Shown here: piece by piece, positions 37,878 through 50,221 of the stretch
How positions within the stretch are numbered: the first letter of the stretch is position 1
How the letters are laid out: every line of letters begins with the position of its first letter
DNA from: Yersinia proxima
Lineage (GTDB): Bacteria > Pseudomonadota > Gammaproteobacteria > Enterobacterales > Enterobacteriaceae
NCBI RefSeq assembly: GCF_902170785.1
Contig: NZ_CABHYG010000017.1
Coordinates: 496,001 to 560,000, forward strand
Reading direction: 5' to 3'
DNA length: 64,000 nucleotides
Notes under the pieces: model-generated
What the model was told of the DNA's origin: nothing
What the model saw: the letters and a program-made list of their open reading frames with translations, nothing else
The model's database searches: none
Position numbers and translations under genes: made by a program

Positions 37878-38924
37878 TCATTCTATTATCTCAATCAAAG
37901 CTCGGTTGTCATCTGGTACATTGAGTTCACCAATGGCACTGAGCGTCATGCCATGTTGAGCGGCTATTTCCTGCACTTGCGCCTCGGCATCCGGTAAAAC
38001 AGCTAACAGCAAGCCCCCTGATGTCTGCGGGTCGCAGAGTAAACTCTTCTGCAAATCGGACATTTTGCCAATCAGATGACCATAGCTGTCAAAGTTGCGC
38101 CCCGTTCCGCCCGGAACACAACCTGCAGCAATATACTCTTCTACTGCGGGTAACCGAGGGATAGACGAAAAATGTAATGTAGCCTGCACACCCGACCCCT
38201 GACAAATCTCACTGAGATGCCCCAGCAGCCCGAACCCGGTCACATCAGTCATGGCTGTGACCCCCGGAATATGCGCAAAGTCAGCACCAGACTTATTCAG
38301 TTGACACATTGTTTCCGTAGCAACACCTTGGTGCTCTGGCCGTAATAGACTCTTCTTCTCAGCGGTAGTGAGAATACCAATGCCCAGCGGTTTGGTGAGA
38401 AACAGTTTGCAGCCCGCTTTAGCTGCACTGTTTTTCTTAACCTGATCAGTGCTAACGATACCCGTAACGGCCAAACCAAAAATCGGCTCCGGCGCATCAA
38501 TAGAATGCCCCCCAGCTAACGAAATCCCCGCTTGTTGGCAAACATATCTGCCGCCTTCGATAACTTGCCGGGCGACTTCAGGTGCCAGTTTATCAATTGG
38601 CCACCCCAATATCGCAATGGCCATAATCGGCTTACCGCCCATGGCATAAATATCACTGATAGCATTGGTGGCAGCAATGCGTCCAAAGTCGAAAGGATCA
38701 TCAACGATCGGCATAAAAAAGTCGGTGGTACTGATAATACCGACACCACTGCCAATATCATAAACGGCTGCATCATCACGGGTTTCATTGCCTACCAGCA
38801 GGCGAGGATCAAGAAACTTTTGTTGCTCAGAATGTAAAATTTTATCCAATACTTTGGGCGAAATTTTGCAACCGCAGCCCGCTCCGTGGCTGTATTGAGT
38901 AAGACGTATCGCTGGCGATGTCAT
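37878..38924 (-). CDS. selD: Selenophosphate synthetase
   Basis: Makes selenophosphate from selenide and ATP for selenocysteine and selenouridine synthesis. The 348-residue protein starts [20 protein letters not shown], with the catalytic Cys at position 17 (not selenocysteine) and the essential Lys-20. [12 protein letters not shown] binds metal and ATP. It matches E. coli SelD throughout. It is first in the selD-topB-ynjH run. A full ERIC lies just upstream. Confidence 0.96.
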   Translation of the reverse strand: MTSPAIRLTQYSHGAGCGCKISPKVLDKILHSEQQKFLDPRLLVGNETRDDAAVYDIGSGVGIISTTDFFMPIVDDPFDFGRIAATNAISDIYAMGGKPIMAIAILGWPIDKLAPEVARQVIEGGRYVCQQAGISLAGGHSIDAPEPIFGLAVTGIVSTDQVKKNSAAKAGCKLFLTKPLGIGILTTAEKKSLLRPEHQGVATETMCQLNKSGADFAHIPGVTAMTDVTGFGLLGHLSEICQGSGVQATLHFSSIPRLPAVEEYIAAGCVPGGTGRNFDSYGHLIGKMSDLQKSLLCDPQTSGGLLLAVLPDAEAQVQEIAAQHGMTLSAIGELNVPDDNRALIEIIE

Positions 38925-38971
38925 AACACTCTCCCGTCTGATGATTCAGTAATAAGCCGTTTAAAGATATA

Positions 38972-39097
38972 TATACCCTAAATAATTCGAGTTACAGGAA
39001 GGCGGCAAGCGAGAGAACCCGATGAGCTTACATGAGTAAATGATTCGGGTAATTGAACATAGCCAACACACATGGAACTTGAAGTATGACGGGTATA
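38972..39097. repeat. Full-length ERIC element (126 bp)
   Basis: It has the ERIC termini TATACCCTAAATAATTCGAG and GAAGTATGACGGGTATA. Its central palindrome AACCCGATGAGCTTACATGA with TAAATGATTCGGGT corresponds to the region used for ERIC primers. It lies between selD and ydjA, both on the minus strand, downstream of ydjA. The size equals the known ERIC length. Confidence 0.88.
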
Positions 39098-39255
39098 TGC
39101 ATCCAAGGCACCTATGGTAGCGTCTCTAGCTTAGCTTAGTAAGTAGAGAGCGGTATTCGGGCAGATAGGTTGGTCACAAAGCAGGCGAAAACGCAGCTTG
39201 TTGCCGATAAAAGCAACAGGCTGCGTAGTATCGTGTAAAAAATAGCCGCTATCTC

Positions 39256-39807
39256 TCAGAAATAACGAACAAAAGTCGAGTGATCGGGTGGTGTCACTTT
39301 GGTCGCTGATTTCAGCTGTGGTGTCCCAAGATACAGGAAACCGACAATTTCATCTTGTTCACGGCAGGCAAAACCGTCACGGACAACCGGATGATGTGTC
39401 CAGGAACCGGTGCGCCAAATACCATTAAATCCCTGAGCCAGTGCCGCCATTTGCATAGCTTGCACCGCACAACCGGCAGAAACAACTTGCTCCCAGTTAG
39501 GGACTTTAGGATTTTCTGTAACATGAGCGATGACAGTAATAATCAAAGGCGCACGGAAAGGTGCCTGTTTCGCTTTCTCCAACACAGCTTCATCAGAACC
39601 ATCGTGCTTGACCGCATCCTGTAGCAATTGGCTAAAACGTTGCAGCCCCTCATCTTGAATTAAAACAAAGCGCCATGGCTGCAATGTGCCATGATCCGGA
39701 GCGCGCATTCCTGCGTGAATAATATGGTCTAATGCTTCGCCTGCTGGGGCTGGAGCAGCTAAGCGCGACGCTGAACGGCGATTAAGTAACAGTTCCAATG
39801 CATCCAT
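39256..39807 (-). CDS. ydjA: YdjA nitroreductase family protein
   Basis: A 183-residue FMN-dependent nitroreductase-fold protein: [20 protein letters not shown] carries the FMN-binding RRS, then [12 protein letters not shown] and GFLYLGTP. Start ATG 39807 has AGGAG six bases upstream; the adjacent ATG 39810 is nearly as good. The open frame extends further 5', but that part has no homology. E. coli YdjA is also 183 residues; its natural substrate is unknown. It is divergent from sppA. Confidence 0.92.
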   Translation of the reverse strand: MDALELLLNRRSASRLAAPAPAGEALDHIIHAGMRAPDHGTLQPWRFVLIQDEGLQRFSQLLQDAVKHDGSDEAVLEKAKQAPFRAPLIITVIAHVTENPKVPNWEQVVSAGCAVQAMQMAALAQGFNGIWRTGSWTHHPVVRDGFACREQDEIVGFLYLGTPQLKSATKVTPPDHSTFVRYF

Positions 39808-39969
39808 CATTTTCTCCTGATAACGATTTTCATTTTCAACACGGTAGCATAAGTTGTCGTTTTGTTGCCAGTGTTGGCCTATTAGCAAAGTTTCTCGATG
39901 ATTTAAAGCTGACTTTTGTTCGTCAGGTCATTAGGATAACGATACTTGCCCGGTTTTGTTGGAGATAAC

Positions 39970-41820
39970 ATGCGCACTTTGTGGCGAATTATTGCTGGCT
40001 TTTTCAAGTGGACCTGGCGTCTGCTGAATTTTGCCAGAGAGTTTATTCTTAATCTTTTCCTGATACTGCTGATTTTGGTCGGCGTCGGTATTTACCTTCA
40101 GTTCCAAAGCAAACCGGCAGAACCGGTTAAAGGCGCACTGTTAGTGAATTTAAGCGGTGTCGTTGTCGATCAACCTGCGGTAAATAATAAATTGCGCCAA
40201 TGGGGACGTGAGTTATTAGGGGCATCCAGCAATCGCCTACAGGAAAACTCCCTGTTTGATATTGTAGAAACCATTCGGTTGGCAAAAGCTGACAATAATA
40301 TTACCGGTCTGGTGTTATCACTGAGCGACTTTACTGGTGCTGACCAACCTTCTCTACAATATATTGGCAAAGCGCTGCGGGAATTCCGTGATAGCGGTAA
40401 ACCCATTTACGCGATTGGCGAAAGCTATAATCAAACTCAGTACTACTTAGCCAGCTTTGCCAATAAGATCTACCTGTCACCGCAAGGGACTGTCGCTCTG
40501 CATGGTTTTGCTAGCAATAATCTGTACTACAAATCACTATTGGAAAAACTCAAAGTCACCACCAATATCTTCCGCGTCGGCACCTATAAATCTGCTGTCG
40601 AACCGATGATTCGTGATGATATGTCCCCTGCCGCACGTGAGGCGGACACTCGCTGGATTGGTGGTTTATGGCAAAACTATTTGACAGCTGTTGCGGCTAA
40701 TCGGCAATTAACCCCAGAACAATTGTTCCCAGGGGCGGCAGGCGTTGTCAGTGGATTGCAGGCCGCAGGTGGCTCTCAAGCGCAATATGCCCTGTCGAGC
40801 AAACTGGTCGATCAATTAGCCACACGCCCAGAAATGGAAAATGAGTTGGTTAAAGCCTTCGGCTGGGATAAGAAGAATAACGACTTCAACTATGTCAGCA
40901 TTTATGACTACCAACCGACTCCAACTCCACAGCAAGGTGGACAGATAGCAGTGCTCTTTGCTAATGGTGCCATCATGGATGGGCCACAAACGCCAGGAAA
41001 TGTGGGGGGTGATGCTTTAGCCGCCCAAATTCGTCAGGCGCGGTTAGATCCGAAAATCAAAGCCGTAATCTTGCGGGTCAACAGCCCAGGTGGCAGCGTC
41101 AGCGCCTCGGAACTGATCCGCTCTGAGCTGGCAGCATTACGGGCGGCTAATAAACCATTGGTGGTATCAATGGGCGGAATGGCAGCATCAGGCGGCTATT
41201 GGATCTCAACGCCGGCCAACTACATCATTGCCAACCCAAGTACCCTAACTGGCTCGATCGGTATTTTCGGTGTGATTAATACGTTCCAAAATACCCTGGA
41301 AAGTATCGGAGTACATACCGATGGTGTCGCAACATCGCCGCTGGCGAATGTTTCTGTGACCAAAGATTTGCCACCTGAGTTTTCTCAAATGATGCAAATC
41401 AATATCGAAAATGGCTACAAAACCTTTATTGATTTGGTGGCAACCGCTCGCCATAAAACACCAGAGCAAGTTGACCAAATAGCCCAAGGCCATGTTTGGA
41501 TTGGAATGGATGCCAAAAATAACGGTTTGGTGGATCAACTGGGTGATTTTGACGATGCAGTTAAGAAAGTCGCTGAGCTGGCACAACTGAAAACCTGGCA
41601 ACTGAATTGGTTTGTTGATGAACCAAGCCTCAGTGATTTGATTTTCGGCCAGATGAGTGCGTCAGTACAGGCGATGTTACCTACTGCGATTCAAGCCTGG
41701 TTGCCTGCACCAATATCTGCTGTGGCACAAGCGGTAAAAGATCAGCCCAACTTAATGAATACGCTCAATGACCCACAGAATCGTTATGCGTTATGCCTAA
41801 CTTGCGGTGATGTACGCTAG
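39970..41820 (+). CDS. sppA: Signal peptide peptidase SppA (protease IV)
   Basis: Inner membrane serine protease that degrades cleaved signal peptides. The 616-residue protein starts [19 protein letters not shown] with GGAG upstream, and has one membrane segment (residues 20-45). Two tandem S49 repeats follow: the general-base Lys is in [12 protein letters not shown] (near 209) and the nucleophile Ser in [12 protein letters not shown] (near 409), from different repeats. It ends at a strong terminator. Confidence 0.95.
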   Translation: MRTLWRIIAGFFKWTWRLLNFAREFILNLFLILLILVGVGIYLQFQSKPAEPVKGALLVNLSGVVVDQPAVNNKLRQWGRELLGASSNRLQENSLFDIVETIRLAKADNNITGLVLSLSDFTGADQPSLQYIGKALREFRDSGKPIYAIGESYNQTQYYLASFANKIYLSPQGTVALHGFASNNLYYKSLLEKLKVTTNIFRVGTYKSAVEPMIRDDMSPAAREADTRWIGGLWQNYLTAVAANRQLTPEQLFPGAAGVVSGLQAAGGSQAQYALSSKLVDQLATRPEMENELVKAFGWDKKNNDFNYVSIYDYQPTPTPQQGGQIAVLFANGAIMDGPQTPGNVGGDALAAQIRQARLDPKIKAVILRVNSPGGSVSASELIRSELAALRAANKPLVVSMGGMAASGGYWISTPANYIIANPSTLTGSIGIFGVINTFQNTLESIGVHTDGVATSPLANVSVTKDLPPEFSQMMQINIENGYKTFIDLVATARHKTPEQVDQIAQGHVWIGMDAKNNGLVDQLGDFDDAVKKVAELAQLKTWQLNWFVDEPSLSDLIFGQMSASVQAMLPTAIQAWLPAPISAVAQAVKDQPNLMNTLNDPQNRYALCLTCGDVR

Positions 41821-41850
41821 TAAATTAAGCAAATAGTAGATAAATACTCT

Positions 41851-41875
41851 GCCCGGCACCTGTCGGGCTTTTTTT
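41851..41875 (+). terminator. sppA terminator
   Basis: GCCCGGC pairs with GTCGGGC (one wobble) around ACCT, followed by seven T. Confidence 0.85.
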
Positions 41876-41937
41876 CCTCGCCAGTCGCCCTATAATTCAG
41901 CCATCTCATTTCGCACCACCTTTCAGGCATATTGCTC

Positions 41938-42969
41938 ATGCAGAAGAAATCTATTTATGTCGCTTATACCGGCGGGACTATTGGTATGCAACGCTCGGAT
42001 AACGGATACATTCCGGTTTCCGGCCATCTACAGCGCCAGCTTGCGCTTATGCCTGAGTTCCATCGCCCGGAAATGCCGGATTTTACTATCCATGAATATG
42101 CGCCATTAATTGACTCCTCGGATATGACACCTGAGGACTGGCAACATATCGCCAATGATATTCAGCAAAATTACGATTTATATGATGGCTTTGTGATTTT
42201 GCATGGCACCGACACCATGGCGTTTACCGCCTCAGCGCTCTCATTTATGTTGGAAAATTTAGCTAAACCGGTGATTGTCACTGGTTCGCAAATTCCCCTG
42301 GCAGAGTTGCGCTCTGATGGGCAAACCAACCTGCTGAATGCTCTCTATCTGGCCGCCAACCATCCGGTCAATGAAGTCAGTTTGTTCTTTAATAACAAAC
42401 TGTTTCGCGGCAACCGAACCACTAAAGCCCATGCTGATGGGTTTGATGCATTTGCTTCACCCAATCTCTCGGTGCTGCTCGAAGCAGGTATTCATATTCG
42501 TCGGATGGCCTCAATCGAATCCCCTATCAATCGCGGCCCATTGATTGTGCATAACATCACCCCCCAGCCGATTGGTGTGGTAACTATCTATCCGGGTATC
42601 TCTGGTGCTGTTGTGCGTAACTTCTTGTTACAGCCAGTAAAAGCGCTTATTTTACGCTCCTATGGTGTCGGTAACGCACCACAAAAAGCCGAGTTATTGG
42701 ATGAATTAAAAAATGCCAGTGAGCGCGGTATTGTGGTGGTGAATCTAACGCAATGTATTTCCGGCAGAGTCAATATGGACGGCTATGCCACCGGTAATGC
42801 ATTGGCACATGCAGGGGTTATCAGCGGCTCTGATATGACTGTTGAAGCGGCGCTGACCAAACTGCACTATTTATTGAGCCAACCTTTATCTCCTGAAGAG
42901 ATTCGCCGCTTGATGCAACAAAATCTGCGCGGTGAACTCACTGACACTAATCTATCTGATGGAGTGTGA
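41938..42969 (+). CDS. ansA: L-asparaginase I (cytoplasmic)
   Basis: Hydrolyses asparagine to aspartate and ammonia in the cytoplasm. The 343-residue protein has the first catalytic Thr in VAYTGGTIGMQ and the second in HGTDTMAFTA, plus the GSQIPLAELRSDGQTN segment. No signal peptide is present, which separates it from AnsB. ATG 41938 matches E. coli MQKKSIYVAY; a TTG six bases upstream is less likely. Its stop directly abuts the pncA ATG, so the two are coupled. Confidence 0.94.
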   Translation: MQKKSIYVAYTGGTIGMQRSDNGYIPVSGHLQRQLALMPEFHRPEMPDFTIHEYAPLIDSSDMTPEDWQHIANDIQQNYDLYDGFVILHGTDTMAFTASALSFMLENLAKPVIVTGSQIPLAELRSDGQTNLLNALYLAANHPVNEVSLFFNNKLFRGNRTTKAHADGFDAFASPNLSVLLEAGIHIRRMASIESPINRGPLIVHNITPQPIGVVTIYPGISGAVVRNFLLQPVKALILRSYGVGNAPQKAELLDELKNASERGIVVVNLTQCISGRVNMDGYATGNALAHAGVISGSDMTVEAALTKLHYLLSQPLSPEEIRRLMQQNLRGELTDTNLSDGV

Positions 42970-43623
42970 ATGAACGCAGCACTGCTCTTAATTGATTTAC
43001 AAAATGATTTTTGCCCAGGTGGTGCGTTAGCGGTTGCCGAGGGCGACGCGGTAATTGCCATTGCGAATGAAGCTATTGCTACCTGCCTGGCTCACCAAAT
43101 ACCGGTTATCGCCAGCCAGGATTGGCACCCTGCAGAACATCGCAGTTTTGCTGTCAATTCAAATGCACAACCCTGGACGGTCGGTGATTTGGAGGGGTTA
43201 ACCCAAGTGTGGTGGCCGGTGCATTGTGTTCAGAATTCAGTTGGAGCAGCTTTGCATCCAAAGTTGAATCAAGAAGTTATTACCCAGATTTTCCGTAAAG
43301 GTCAGGATCCGGATATCGACAGCTACAGTGCTTTTTTCGACAATGGACGGCGGGCAAAAACACAGCTGGATAATTGGCTACAACAACAAGGGATCAATTG
43401 CCTGTTCATTATGGGGTTAGCAACAGATTACTGTGTGAAATACACCGTGTTGGATGCATTGACATTAGGCTATAAAACATCTGTCATCAGGGAGGGGTGT
43501 CGTGGCGTCAATTTGCAACCACAAGACAGCCAACTGGCCCTTGATGCTATGAGTGAGGCCGGAGCTAACATACAGTCGCTGGCGCAATTTATTGCTGAAG
43601 TAAAGCAACTGACGGCTCGCTGA
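42970..43623 (+). CDS. pncA: Nicotinamidase/pyrazinamidase PncA
   Basis: Deamidates nicotinamide to nicotinate in the NAD salvage cycle and would activate pyrazinamide. The 217-residue protein has the catalytic Asp in LLIDLQNDFCPGGALAV, the metal ligands in SQDWHPAEH, a Lys in RKGQDPDIDSYS, and the nucleophile Cys in MGLATDYCVKYT. It begins immediately after the ansA stop codon. A terminator follows. Confidence 0.95.
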   Translation: MNAALLLIDLQNDFCPGGALAVAEGDAVIAIANEAIATCLAHQIPVIASQDWHPAEHRSFAVNSNAQPWTVGDLEGLTQVWWPVHCVQNSVGAALHPKLNQEVITQIFRKGQDPDIDSYSAFFDNGRRAKTQLDNWLQQQGINCLFIMGLATDYCVKYTVLDALTLGYKTSVIREGCRGVNLQPQDSQLALDAMSEAGANIQSLAQFIAEVKQLTAR

Positions 43624-43641
43624 TTCGATAAGATAAGCATC

Positions 43642-43667
43642 AACGGAGCCTCATCTGGCTCCGTTTT
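43642..43667. terminator. Terminator between pncA and yeaC
   Basis: AACGGAGCC pairs perfectly with GGCTCCGTT around TCATCT, then TTTT. It lies between convergent genes. Confidence 0.8.
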
Positions 43668-43697
43668 CCCTGTATCAAGCCTAAGTTGCTTGAACGA

Positions 43698-43970
43698 TTA
43701 TTCGGGCTTCAATTTAACCAGTGTCGGCTGACTGAATTGTTGCTTCAGCTCTTGCTTGGTTTTCATCACTATCTGGCCATCGGTGCCGATGCTCATATGT
43801 TGGGCATCTTCGTTATGGCGAGCCTGCCACAACATCACCATTTGCAGACTGTTCTCTTTCTGTTCAGGCGTCAATGCCACACCATCAGGCCATTTGCCTA
43901 ACTCTACCGCCAGCATCAAACGTTGGTAGATTTCGGGCGTCATCACTGAAATCAGGTCTTCAAGCTCCAT
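43698..43970 (-). CDS. yeaC: YeaC family protein (DUF1315)
   Basis: A 90-residue soluble protein, MELEDLISVMTPEIYQRLML to LVKLKPE, which matches E. coli YeaC (DUF1315) and has the conserved LGKWPDGVALTPEQKE segment. Function is unknown. It is in the E. coli order between pncA and msrB and in the same direction as msrB. Confidence 0.88.
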   Translation of the reverse strand: MELEDLISVMTPEIYQRLMLAVELGKWPDGVALTPEQKENSLQMVMLWQARHNEDAQHMSIGTDGQIVMKTKQELKQQFSQPTLVKLKPE

Positions 43971-44043
43971 CAGAGCATCCTCAGTAAACGAATAATAAGC
44001 TGAATCGATTTTTCACTCATAAAATGGCCACAACAACCGGCAT

Positions 44044-44457
44044 TTATCCGGGGATTTGTTCGCCATTTTGGTCATCAACAAAATTGAGTGAGGCCGAGTT
44101 CACGCAATAACGCTCCCCTGTTGGTTGCGGGCCATCAGGGAAGACATGCCCCAAATGCGCATCACAATGACCACAGCGAATTTCGACACGATGCATATTA
44201 TGAGAATAATCATCGATATAGCGAATAGATTCAGCATCCAAAGGCTGATAGAAACTTGGCCAGCCACAGCCCGAATCAAACTTCGACTCTGAGATAAAAA
44301 GCGGCTGGTGGCAGCACAAGCATTGGTATACCCCTTCGCGCTTGTTATGCAGTAATTTGCCGCTAAAAGGCGCTTCCGTCCCCCGTTGTTGGGTGACATG
44401 CCGCTGAATATCGGTCAGTTTCTCAATATTTTCTGTAGGGTTCAGTTCTTTAGCCAT
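44044..44457 (-). CDS. msrB: Peptide methionine (R)-sulfoxide reductase MsrB
   Basis: Repairs methionine-R-sulfoxide in oxidised proteins. From ATG 44457 it has 137 residues, the E. coli length. Zinc is held by two CxxC pairs ([11 protein letters not shown] and [14 protein letters not shown]), and the catalytic Cys is in [11 protein letters not shown]. An upstream in-frame start at 44514 adds 19 residues without homology. It is divergent from gapA. Confidence 0.94.
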   Translation of the reverse strand: MAKELNPTENIEKLTDIQRHVTQQRGTEAPFSGKLLHNKREGVYQCLCCHQPLFISESKFDSGCGWPSFYQPLDAESIRYIDDYSHNMHRVEIRCGHCDAHLGHVFPDGPQPTGERYCVNSASLNFVDDQNGEQIPG

Positions 44458-44733
44458 TTGTGCGATTCTCTGGCAGGGAATAAAGTCAACGAAAACAACG
44501 TCTAATAATAACAAAAAATTAACAACAAAGCAGTTAAAATTGTCCTAAACTGTATGCCATCGAAGCGGCAACAGTATAAATGTGATAAAAATCGCAAATA
44601 TTACTGATTCTCACTTTAAACTGAATAATTCGCCCCAATATAAAAATGAGGCTAATCGTATCTGGAAACGCGTGATTAATGTTCGATCTACCCTGTCTGG
44701 TTTGATTTGTAGCAATAATTGACACGATTCCGC

Positions 44734-44761
44734 TTGACGCTCGGTAAGGTTTTTGTAATTT
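44734..44761 (+). promoter_or_regulatory. gapA promoter region
   Basis: The stretch CCGCTTGACGCTCGGTAAGG followed by TTTTTGTAATTTTACA is nearly identical to the major gapA promoter region of E. coli. TTGACG (44734-44739) is the likely -35 and TAATTT (44756-44761) the likely -10, 16 bp apart. Confidence 0.6.
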
Positions 44762-44792
44762 TACAACCAACCTTTTATTCACTAACAAATAG

Positions 44793-45800
<1,008 letters not shown>

Positions 45801-45822
45801 TGGATTGATGTAGATTTCTGCC

Positions 45823-45849
45823 AAAAGCCACCCTTTCGGGTGGCTTTTT
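45823..45849 (+). terminator. gapA terminator
   Basis: AAAAGCCACCC pairs perfectly with GGGTGGCTTTT around TTTC and runs into T residues. Confidence 0.88.
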
Positions 45850-46029
45850 TATTGTTGATACAGTGTGAAACCACACTCTTTCCATTGCCCCACTACAAAT
45901 AAAATTGCGCAATATCAATGATTCACTACTCGGTTAGCGCCGATTTGCTGCAAGATAGAAAGCCTGTGATATTATCGAAAGTCTGAAGTTCAATGGATCT
46001 CTAGCCCCTTTGCTCATAAGGCCAAACGA

Positions 46030-46908
46030 ATGAACGAGAAAGTTTTCACCCTGCCCGTTGTTGAACAAATTTCACCTTATATCAGCCAGCGCCAGTTGGA
46101 CGAACTGCCAATCGTAGTGGTTTCCCATCCGAAAGTGCGTGCCGCAGTCAGCTTGCAAGGTGCTCATTTATTGGCTTTCCAACCAAGTGGTGAACAGCCG
46201 ATTATCTGGTTAAGCAACAACACGCCATTTAAAGACGGTGTCGCTATTCGTGGTGGTGTGCCGATCTGTTGGCCTTGGTTCGGCCCATCAGCACAACCTT
46301 CTCATGGTTTTGCTCGTTTACTGCCATGGACGCTCAGCGCCCATGATGAAAATGAGAATGGGGTTATCCTGACCTTCACTCTGGAAGACAGCGATGCCTC
46401 TCGTCAATTCTGGCCACATCCCTTCACTTTGATTGCCCGCTTCAAGCTGGGCGAAGAATGTGAAATGGAATTAGAATCACACGGTGATTACGAAGCAGTT
46501 GCTGCCTTGCACACCTACTTCCAGATTGGCGATATCAGCCAGATTAAGATCAGTGGCCTGGGCGATAAGTACCTTGATAAAGTACTAAAAATTGCTGATG
46601 CAACGCAACAAGGTGACTTGGTCTTTAACGGTCAAACCGACCGCATCTATACCCACCCTGAAGCCTACAGCCTGATAAAAGATGCCGCGCTGAAACGTAC
46701 CATTGAAGTGCATCATCATCATCAAAGTGATGTGGTTGCGTGGAATCCAGGTGCTGAACTGTCGAGCAGCATGGTTGATATGCCAAATGATGGCTATAAA
46801 ACAATGGTTTGTGTAGAAACTGCGCGGGTGAATAAACCGTTGGTTGCCAAACAAGACTCCCCTGCACGTCTGGCCATGACCATTCGTAGTCGCAAGAATG
46901 CCCAATAA
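46030..46908 (+). CDS. yeaD: YeaD, D-hexose-6-phosphate mutarotase
   Basis: An aldose-1-epimerase-like protein of 292 residues that interconverts alpha and beta forms of glucose-6-phosphate. It has the PIIWLSNNTPFKDGVAIRGG and PICWPWFGPS phosphate-sugar segments, the active-site His in LHTYFQIGD, and a C-terminal MVCVETARV. It follows gapA, as in E. coli, with its own likely promoter in the 229-bp gap. Confidence 0.92.
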   Translation: MNEKVFTLPVVEQISPYISQRQLDELPIVVVSHPKVRAAVSLQGAHLLAFQPSGEQPIIWLSNNTPFKDGVAIRGGVPICWPWFGPSAQPSHGFARLLPWTLSAHDENENGVILTFTLEDSDASRQFWPHPFTLIARFKLGEECEMELESHGDYEAVAALHTYFQIGDISQIKISGLGDKYLDKVLKIADATQQGDLVFNGQTDRIYTHPEAYSLIKDAALKRTIEVHHHHQSDVVAWNPGAELSSSMVDMPNDGYKTMVCVETARVNKPLVAKQDSPARLAMTIRSRKNAQ

Positions 46909-46927
46909 CGGCTGATATTGCAGATAC

Positions 46928-46955
46928 AAAAATGGGGCACAAAGCCCCATTTTTT
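46928..46955. terminator. Bidirectional terminator between yeaD and mipA
   Basis: AAAATGGGGC (46929-46938) pairs with GCCCCATTTT around ACAAA with flanking A and T runs, between convergent genes. Confidence 0.85.
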
Positions 46956-46981
46956 ATTGTTCAGATAGGGTGCGTGATAAA

Positions 46982-47752
46982 TTAACGGAAGGTATATGTG
47001 ACCCCAGTCCACAGTACGCCGGTCCAGGATGCATCAACCATTGGGCTATTCTTAATTTCATTTGCCAGGTGAATATAACGGCCAGTAAAGAAAGCATTCC
47101 AGTTTGGGTTGATATTGTAGTTTGCCGACAATTCCAGATACGGTGACCAGCTATCATTAGGGCTGTACTGAGCCAGGCCACTACGGGCAGATTCCCCGCC
47201 GCTTACACCATAGTAATACTTATTCTGATCTTCACTGTTCCAGGCAACACCAGCGCCCGGAGTCAGCGTCCAGCTATCAACACTGAAACGATAGAGATAA
47301 GCCAGATCGCCGATAAAACCACCACTGTTATCCAGCACGTCACCGGAGAACATGGCGCGCAAAGTCCCCCAATCCTCAATATGAGAATAAGACATCCCCG
47401 CCATCAAAGTGCTACGGCGTTTATCCAACTGCTTCATCTGCTGGTCGTCACTGTCGCCCGGCGTAAAATGCAGTGGCAAATAATAGGCATCAATCGATAA
47501 ACGGTTGGTGTCATCTTTCCACAGATAATAACCCGCAGCCAATGTGCGGAAATAGAAATTATCACTTTCATAAGAAACGATAGGCACTGGGTAAACACGG
47601 TCATTCTTACCGCGATATGGGTCAGGGCTGACTAATGCTGAGGCCCCCAGAGACCATGTTCCGGCCATCGCAGTTGGCATGCAAACCGCAGTTGCAACAG
47701 CCAATGCCGCCAGTGTTTTGAGTTGCTTCGTTTTTATGTCATGTTTTTTCAC
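46982..47752 (-). CDS. mipA: MipA/OmpV family outer membrane protein
   Basis: MipA scaffolds the murein hydrolase MltA with PBP1B in E. coli. The 256-residue precursor has a signal peptide (LKTLAALAVATAVCMPTAMA, cleavage before GTWSLG) and then a beta-barrel pattern of alternating aromatic residues ending in TGVTYTFR, with C-terminal aromatic/Arg as in outer membrane proteins. yeaE, which lies between yeaD and mipA in E. coli, is absent here. Confidence 0.92.
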   Translation of the reverse strand: MKKHDIKTKQLKTLAALAVATAVCMPTAMAGTWSLGASALVSPDPYRGKNDRVYPVPIVSYESDNFYFRTLAAGYYLWKDDTNRLSIDAYYLPLHFTPGDSDDQQMKQLDKRRSTLMAGMSYSHIEDWGTLRAMFSGDVLDNSGGFIGDLAYLYRFSVDSWTLTPGAGVAWNSEDQNKYYYGVSGGESARSGLAQYSPNDSWSPYLELSANYNINPNWNAFFTGRYIHLANEIKNSPMVDASWTGVLWTGVTYTFR

Positions 47753-48174
47753 GGAAAAATCCCTTTGGTAACAAAATCGTTAGTTAACCTAGTGTAAATC
47801 AATTGCTTGCCCGTGGCGAAATCTTTACACATTCTCAGCCAATATCAATATTTTCTGTTCAATTTCTCGCCGAAATAAAACTAGTTAATAACCTAAAAAT
47901 TTACGCAGATTTGATTACAATAAAATAACAATATATTCAAATAGATAATCTCAATTAATTAAATATAAAACACTGCCAATGAAATAAAAAATAGATTTAA
48001 TTACTGAATAGTGGTTATTTAATGTACCAGGGGTGGTAAATCTGTCGTTAATGTCAACTTGACCTTTATGAGAGACGCGACCATAACAATAAGGTAGTAG
48101 TTTCAAAATTTTAACCCAATAAAGCACTACTATTATTTTATGTTCCCAACCATTCAAACAGGACGGGCATCGCT
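47753..48174. other. Divergent promoter region of mipA and yeaG
   Basis: About 420 bp of AT-rich DNA without a gene. It must hold the divergent promoters. yeaG is RpoS-dependent in E. coli; I could not resolve a promoter or a sigma-54 site here. A GGACGGG precedes the yeaG start. Confidence 0.45.
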
Positions 48175-50109
48175 ATGAACATATTTGATCACTACCGCCA
48201 ACGCTATGAGGCTGCCAAGGACGAAGAGTTCACACTGCAGGAGTTCCTCACCATCTGCCAGCAAGATCGCAGTGCGTATGCCAATGCGGCTGAACGTCTG
48301 CTGATGGCTATTGGTGAGCCTGTCATGGTTGATACCGCACTCGAATCCCGCATGTCTCGGCTGTTCTCTAACCGAGTTATCGCCCGCTACCCTGCTTTTG
48401 AAGAGTTCTATGGCATGGAAGAAGCCATAGAGCAGATCGTTTCTTACCTTAAACATGCGGCTCAAGGGTTAGAAGAGAAGAAACAGATTCTGTATTTGCT
48501 CGGCCCGGTGGGTGGGGGTAAATCATCACTGGCTGAACGTTTAAAAGCACTGATGCAACGGGTGCCTATCTATATTCTAAGTGCTAATGGTGAGCGCAGC
48601 CCGGTTAATGACCATCCATTGTGCTTATTCAACCCGCAGGAAGATGCGGCGATTCTAGCCAAAGAATACAATGTTCCTAGCCGCTATCTCGGCACAATCA
48701 TGTCGCCGTGGGCGGCCAAACGGTTGCATGAATTTGGTGGTGATATCACCAAATTTAAAGTCATCAAAGTCTGGCCTTCTATTCTTGAGCAGGTCGCGAT
48801 TGCGAAAACTGAGCCAGGTGATGAAAACAATCAGGATATTTCTGCCCTGGTGGGTAAGGTTGATATCCGCAAACTGGAAAACCATGCCCAAAATGACCCT
48901 GATGCTTATGGCTATTCCGGGGCCTTGTGCCGCGCGAACCAAGGAATTATGGAGTTCGTCGAGATGTTTAAGGCGCCGATTAAGGTGCTGCATCCATTGC
49001 TGACTGCTACTCAGGAAGGGAACTATAACGGCACTGAGGGGATCTCTGCCCTGCCATTCAGCGGTATTATTCTCGCGCACTCTAACGAATCAGAATGGGT
49101 AACTTTCCGTAACAACAAAAACAATGAAGCCTTCCTGGACCGCGTCTATATCGTCAAAGTGCCTTATTGCTTGCGGGTATCAGAAGAGATCAAAATTTAC
49201 GACAAACTGTTGAATCACAGTGAATTAACCCATGCGCCTTGCGCCCCAGGGACGCTGGAAACACTGGCGCGGTTCTCCATTCTCTCAAGAATGAAAGAAC
49301 CAGAAAACTCCAGCATTTACTCCAAAATGCGGGTGTATGACGGTGAAAGCCTGAAAGATACTGATCCGAAAGCCAAGTCTTATCAGGAGTATCGCGATTA
49401 TGCTGGGGTTGACGAAGGGATGAACGGCCTTTCGACCCGTTTTGCCTTTAAAATCCTGTCACGGGTATTTAACTTTGACCATGCAGAAGTGGCAGCTAAC
49501 CCGGTGCACCTATTCTATGTGCTGGAACAGCAGATTGAACGCGAACAATTCCAGCAGGATGTCGCGGAAAAATACCTCGAGCACCTGAAAGGCTATTTGA
49601 TCCCGAAATATGCTGAGTTTATCGGCAAAGAGATTCAGACTGCCTATCTGGAATCCTACTCTGAATACGGTCAAAATATTTTCGACCGCTATGTTATTTA
49701 CGCCGATTTCTGGATTCAGGATCAAGAATACCGTGACCCCGATACCGGGCAACTGTTTGACCGTGAATCGCTGAATGCTGAACTGGAGAAAATTGAAAAA
49801 CCTGCGGGTATCAGCAACCCGAAAGACTTCCGTAATGAAATCGTCAACTTTGTGTTGCGCGCCAGAGCCAATAACAATGGCCGCAATCCAAATTGGACCA
49901 GCTATGAGAAGTTGCGCACGGTGATTGAGAAGAAAATGTTCTCTAACACTGAAGAGTTATTGCCGGTTATCTCCTTTAACGCCAAGACTTCAACGGATGA
50001 GCAGAAAAAGCATGATGACTTTGTCGATCGGATGATGGAGAAAGGTTATACCCGTAAGCAGGTTCGTTTACTGTGTGAATGGTATCTGCGGGTAAGAAAA
50101 TCATCATAA
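48175..50109 (+). CDS. yeaG: YeaG, PrkA-type serine protein kinase
   Basis: The 644-residue protein matches E. coli YeaG: an AAA-like N-terminal part with the P-loop [17 protein letters not shown] (near residue 105) and a PrkA C-terminal domain. E. coli YeaG has kinase activity and takes part in nitrogen starvation and stationary phase survival with RpoS. It is followed 112 bp later by yeaH, its standard partner, and the two are likely cotranscribed. Confidence 0.95.
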   Translation: MNIFDHYRQRYEAAKDEEFTLQEFLTICQQDRSAYANAAERLLMAIGEPVMVDTALESRMSRLFSNRVIARYPAFEEFYGMEEAIEQIVSYLKHAAQGLEEKKQILYLLGPVGGGKSSLAERLKALMQRVPIYILSANGERSPVNDHPLCLFNPQEDAAILAKEYNVPSRYLGTIMSPWAAKRLHEFGGDITKFKVIKVWPSILEQVAIAKTEPGDENNQDISALVGKVDIRKLENHAQNDPDAYGYSGALCRANQGIMEFVEMFKAPIKVLHPLLTATQEGNYNGTEGISALPFSGIILAHSNESEWVTFRNNKNNEAFLDRVYIVKVPYCLRVSEEIKIYDKLLNHSELTHAPCAPGTLETLARFSILSRMKEPENSSIYSKMRVYDGESLKDTDPKAKSYQEYRDYAGVDEGMNGLSTRFAFKILSRVFNFDHAEVAANPVHLFYVLEQQIEREQFQQDVAEKYLEHLKGYLIPKYAEFIGKEIQTAYLESYSEYGQNIFDRYVIYADFWIQDQEYRDPDTGQLFDRESLNAELEKIEKPAGISNPKDFRNEIVNFVLRARANNNGRNPNWTSYEKLRTVIEKKMFSNTEELLPVISFNAKTSTDEQKKHDDFVDRMMEKGYTRKQVRLLCEWYLRVRKSS

Positions 50110-50221
50110 CCTGTTATCGAACCACCCTAATATTACAGGTACAGCTTTTTGCATTGTGGCTGTGTTGCCAGCCAGCACAGTCACAGTGTGGAAGATGCAG
50201 GGAATAGAGGCAGGGGGAGTT